Source of the DNA: Prevotella vespertina
Lineage (GTDB): Bacteria > Bacteroidota > Bacteroidia > Bacteroidales > Bacteroidaceae
Assembly (NCBI RefSeq): GCF_009728485.1
Contig: NZ_VVIQ01000001.1
Location: 248,001 to 312,000 of the forward strand
Direction of reading: 5' to 3'
Length of the DNA stretch: 64,000 nt
How positions within the stretch are numbered: the first letter of the stretch is position 1; every line of letters begins with the position of its first letter. The notes below the pieces were generated by a model that saw only the letters and a list, made by a program, of their open reading frames with translations, did not search any database and was not told where the DNA came from. A program made the translations under genes and the position numbers. Below are positions 63,137-64,000 of the stretch, piece after piece.

Positions 63137-63783
63137 TTGTAAAGGTATTAGAAGAACCATTTGAGATGAATGAAAAGAATATTATATTAACCGCAAGAGT
63201 AGTGAGTATGGTGCTCACACCCTTTTACTTACCCGTAGTAGGCATTCTTGCTATCTTTACCTTCAGCTATCTTAGCATGTTCCCGTGGCAAGCTAAGCTC
63301 TCTTATATCCTATTGGTTTATGCCTTTACAGTGCTTTTTCCCACCGTTCTTATCCATCTCTACCGTCAGTATCAGGGGTGGACTCCTATACAATTAGGGC
63401 AGAAAGAGAAGCGAGTAGTACCTTATATATTATCCATTGTGTGCTATTTTACGTGCTTCTACATCATGAACTTACTTCATCTACCGCACATGCTGACCTC
63501 AATACTCATCGTTGCTCTGGTCATACAGATACTCTGCGCCATCATTAATATATGGTGGAAAATATCGACGCATACGGCAGCTATTGGTGGAGTAACAGGT
63601 TCTTTGATAGCCTTCTCATTAATGTATAACTTTGATCCAATGTGGTGGCTATGCCTTACACTGATAGTTTCAGGGATGGTTGGAAGCAGTAGGATGATTC
63701 TAAGACAGCACTCTTTAGAACAAGTGACATCGGGTTTCTTCCTTGGTATCATCAGTTCCTTCCTTACGATTATAAACTTATAA
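63133..63783 (+). CDS. PAP2-superfamily-like membrane protein
   Basis: 216 residues with six or so membrane segments (first at about 22-45). The C-terminal half has a degenerate PAP2 pattern: WWKISTHTAAIGGVTGS (about 137-153) where PSGH is usual, and SSRMILRQHSLEQVTSG (about 182-198) for the SRxxxxxH motif with the His kept. Such proteins dephosphorylate lipids, for example undecaprenyl diphosphate. The altered first motif may mean changed or no activity. The ATG overlaps the rpoN stop by 4 nt, so it is co-translated; an ATG at 63169 is an alternative start. Confidence 0.7.
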   Translation: MIVKVLEEPFEMNEKNIILTARVVSMVLTPFYLPVVGILAIFTFSYLSMFPWQAKLSYILLVYAFTVLFPTVLIHLYRQYQGWTPIQLGQKEKRVVPYILSIVCYFTCFYIMNLLHLPHMLTSILIVALVIQILCAIINIWWKISTHTAAIGGVTGSLIAFSLMYNFDPMWWLCLTLIVSGMVGSSRMILRQHSLEQVTSGFFLGIISSFLTIINL

Positions 63784-63826
63784 GTAAACGAGATAAGCAT
63801 CAACTCATCTAAAACAAGAATTAAAT

Positions 63827-64000
63827 ATGAAGCCATTAGTTAGTATTATCATGGGTTCGACAAGCGACTTACCAGTAATGGAAAAGGCTTGTAAGTGGTT
63901 AGAACAGCAAGAGATTCCTTTCGAAGTGAATGCTCTTTCAGCACACAGAACGCCTGATGCTGTTGAAACCTTTGCTAAAGAAGCTAAGGGAAGAGGCGTA
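63827..64000 (+). CDS. purE: phosphoribosylaminoimidazole carboxymutase PurE, N-terminal part
   Basis: The first 58 codons of a gene that runs past the window end. It reads MKPLVSIIMGSTSDLPVMEK and then SAHRTPDAVETFAKEA. The GSTSD loop (10-14) and the SAHRTP motif (about 39-44), with the active-site His, are diagnostic of class I PurE, which converts N5-carboxyaminoimidazole ribotide to CAIR in purine synthesis. It starts 43 nt after the PAP2-like gene. Confidence 0.94.
   Translation, partial: MKPLVSIIMGSTSDLPVMEKACKWLEQQEIPFEVNALSAHRTPDAVETFAKEAKGRGV

Overview
The window reads as chromosomal DNA of a Prevotella-like member of the Bacteroidota. The protein set is typical of that group: GH84 hexosaminidase, PorZ-like type IX secretion protein, DUF4294, DUF2851, a bacterial GH3-family protein, and the mnmG-apt-uvrC-dtd-mazG-deoC cluster. 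Promoters follow the Bacteroidota -7 form TAnnTTTG, often with a TTTG about 19-20 nt upstream. Shine-Dalgarno sequences are mostly weak, and most exported proteins have signal peptides that end in Ala followed by Gln. Almost everything looks like stable core genome. I see no rRNA, tRNA, CRISPR array, insertion sequence, prophage or plasmid gene.

Layout. 1-5.0 kb: the 5' end of dapB (minus), then DUF2851, a thioesterase, dprA and a GNAT-like protein. 5.2-12.4 kb: parE and an S41 protease (plus), a terminator, ybeY-coaD with an unlisted 29-codon ORF in front (minus), and divergent ruvB / YitT. 12.7-20.8 kb: glutathione peroxidase and a sirtuin (minus); three consecutive FKBP prolyl isomerases, one predicted cytoplasmic, one lipoprotein, one periplasmic; then lrp, a glutamine-amidotransferase/dipeptidase fusion and an M28 glutaminyl-cyclase-like lipoprotein. 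21.1-27.5 kb: DUF4294 (minus), then an asparagine/aspartate-to-fumarate operon of dicarboxylate transporter, periplasmic asparaginase, porin and aspartase. 27.7-34.6 kb: acyltransferase, GH84, MFS pump and a predicted outer-membrane protein. 34.7-41.1 kb: mnmG, apt, uvrC, dtd, mazG and deoC, with two parS-like centromere sites on either side of apt. 41.5-49.4 kb: polyprenyl synthase (minus), polA, a GH3-family protein and an Ig-like lipoprotein. 49.6-58.1 kb: a six-gene minus-strand run leuS-YitT-rdgB-glycosyltransferase-porZ-acyltransferase. 58.7-64 kb: a frameshifted outer-membrane beta-barrel gene, an unknown gene with a hairpin promoter, rpoN, a PAP2-like membrane protein and the start of purE.

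The most unusual feature is in the gaps between genes. At least nine intergenic loci carry 3-5 tandem units with a period of about 22 bp. Each unit is an imperfect palindrome plus a short spacer. Six loci share one GC-rich sequence family; three others have unrelated sequences but the same 22-bp design. Some are joined to a second C/G-rich block that recurs here. I do not recognise this as a named element class, and it is the best candidate for something undescribed.

Other points to check: the parS pair; promoters placed so close to start codons that the mRNAs may be leaderless; a perfect 17-bp hairpin that contains the promoter of the unknown gene at 60926; the small ORF in front of coaD; and the coincidence of a glutaminyl cyclase with nine signal peptides that would expose N-terminal Gln.
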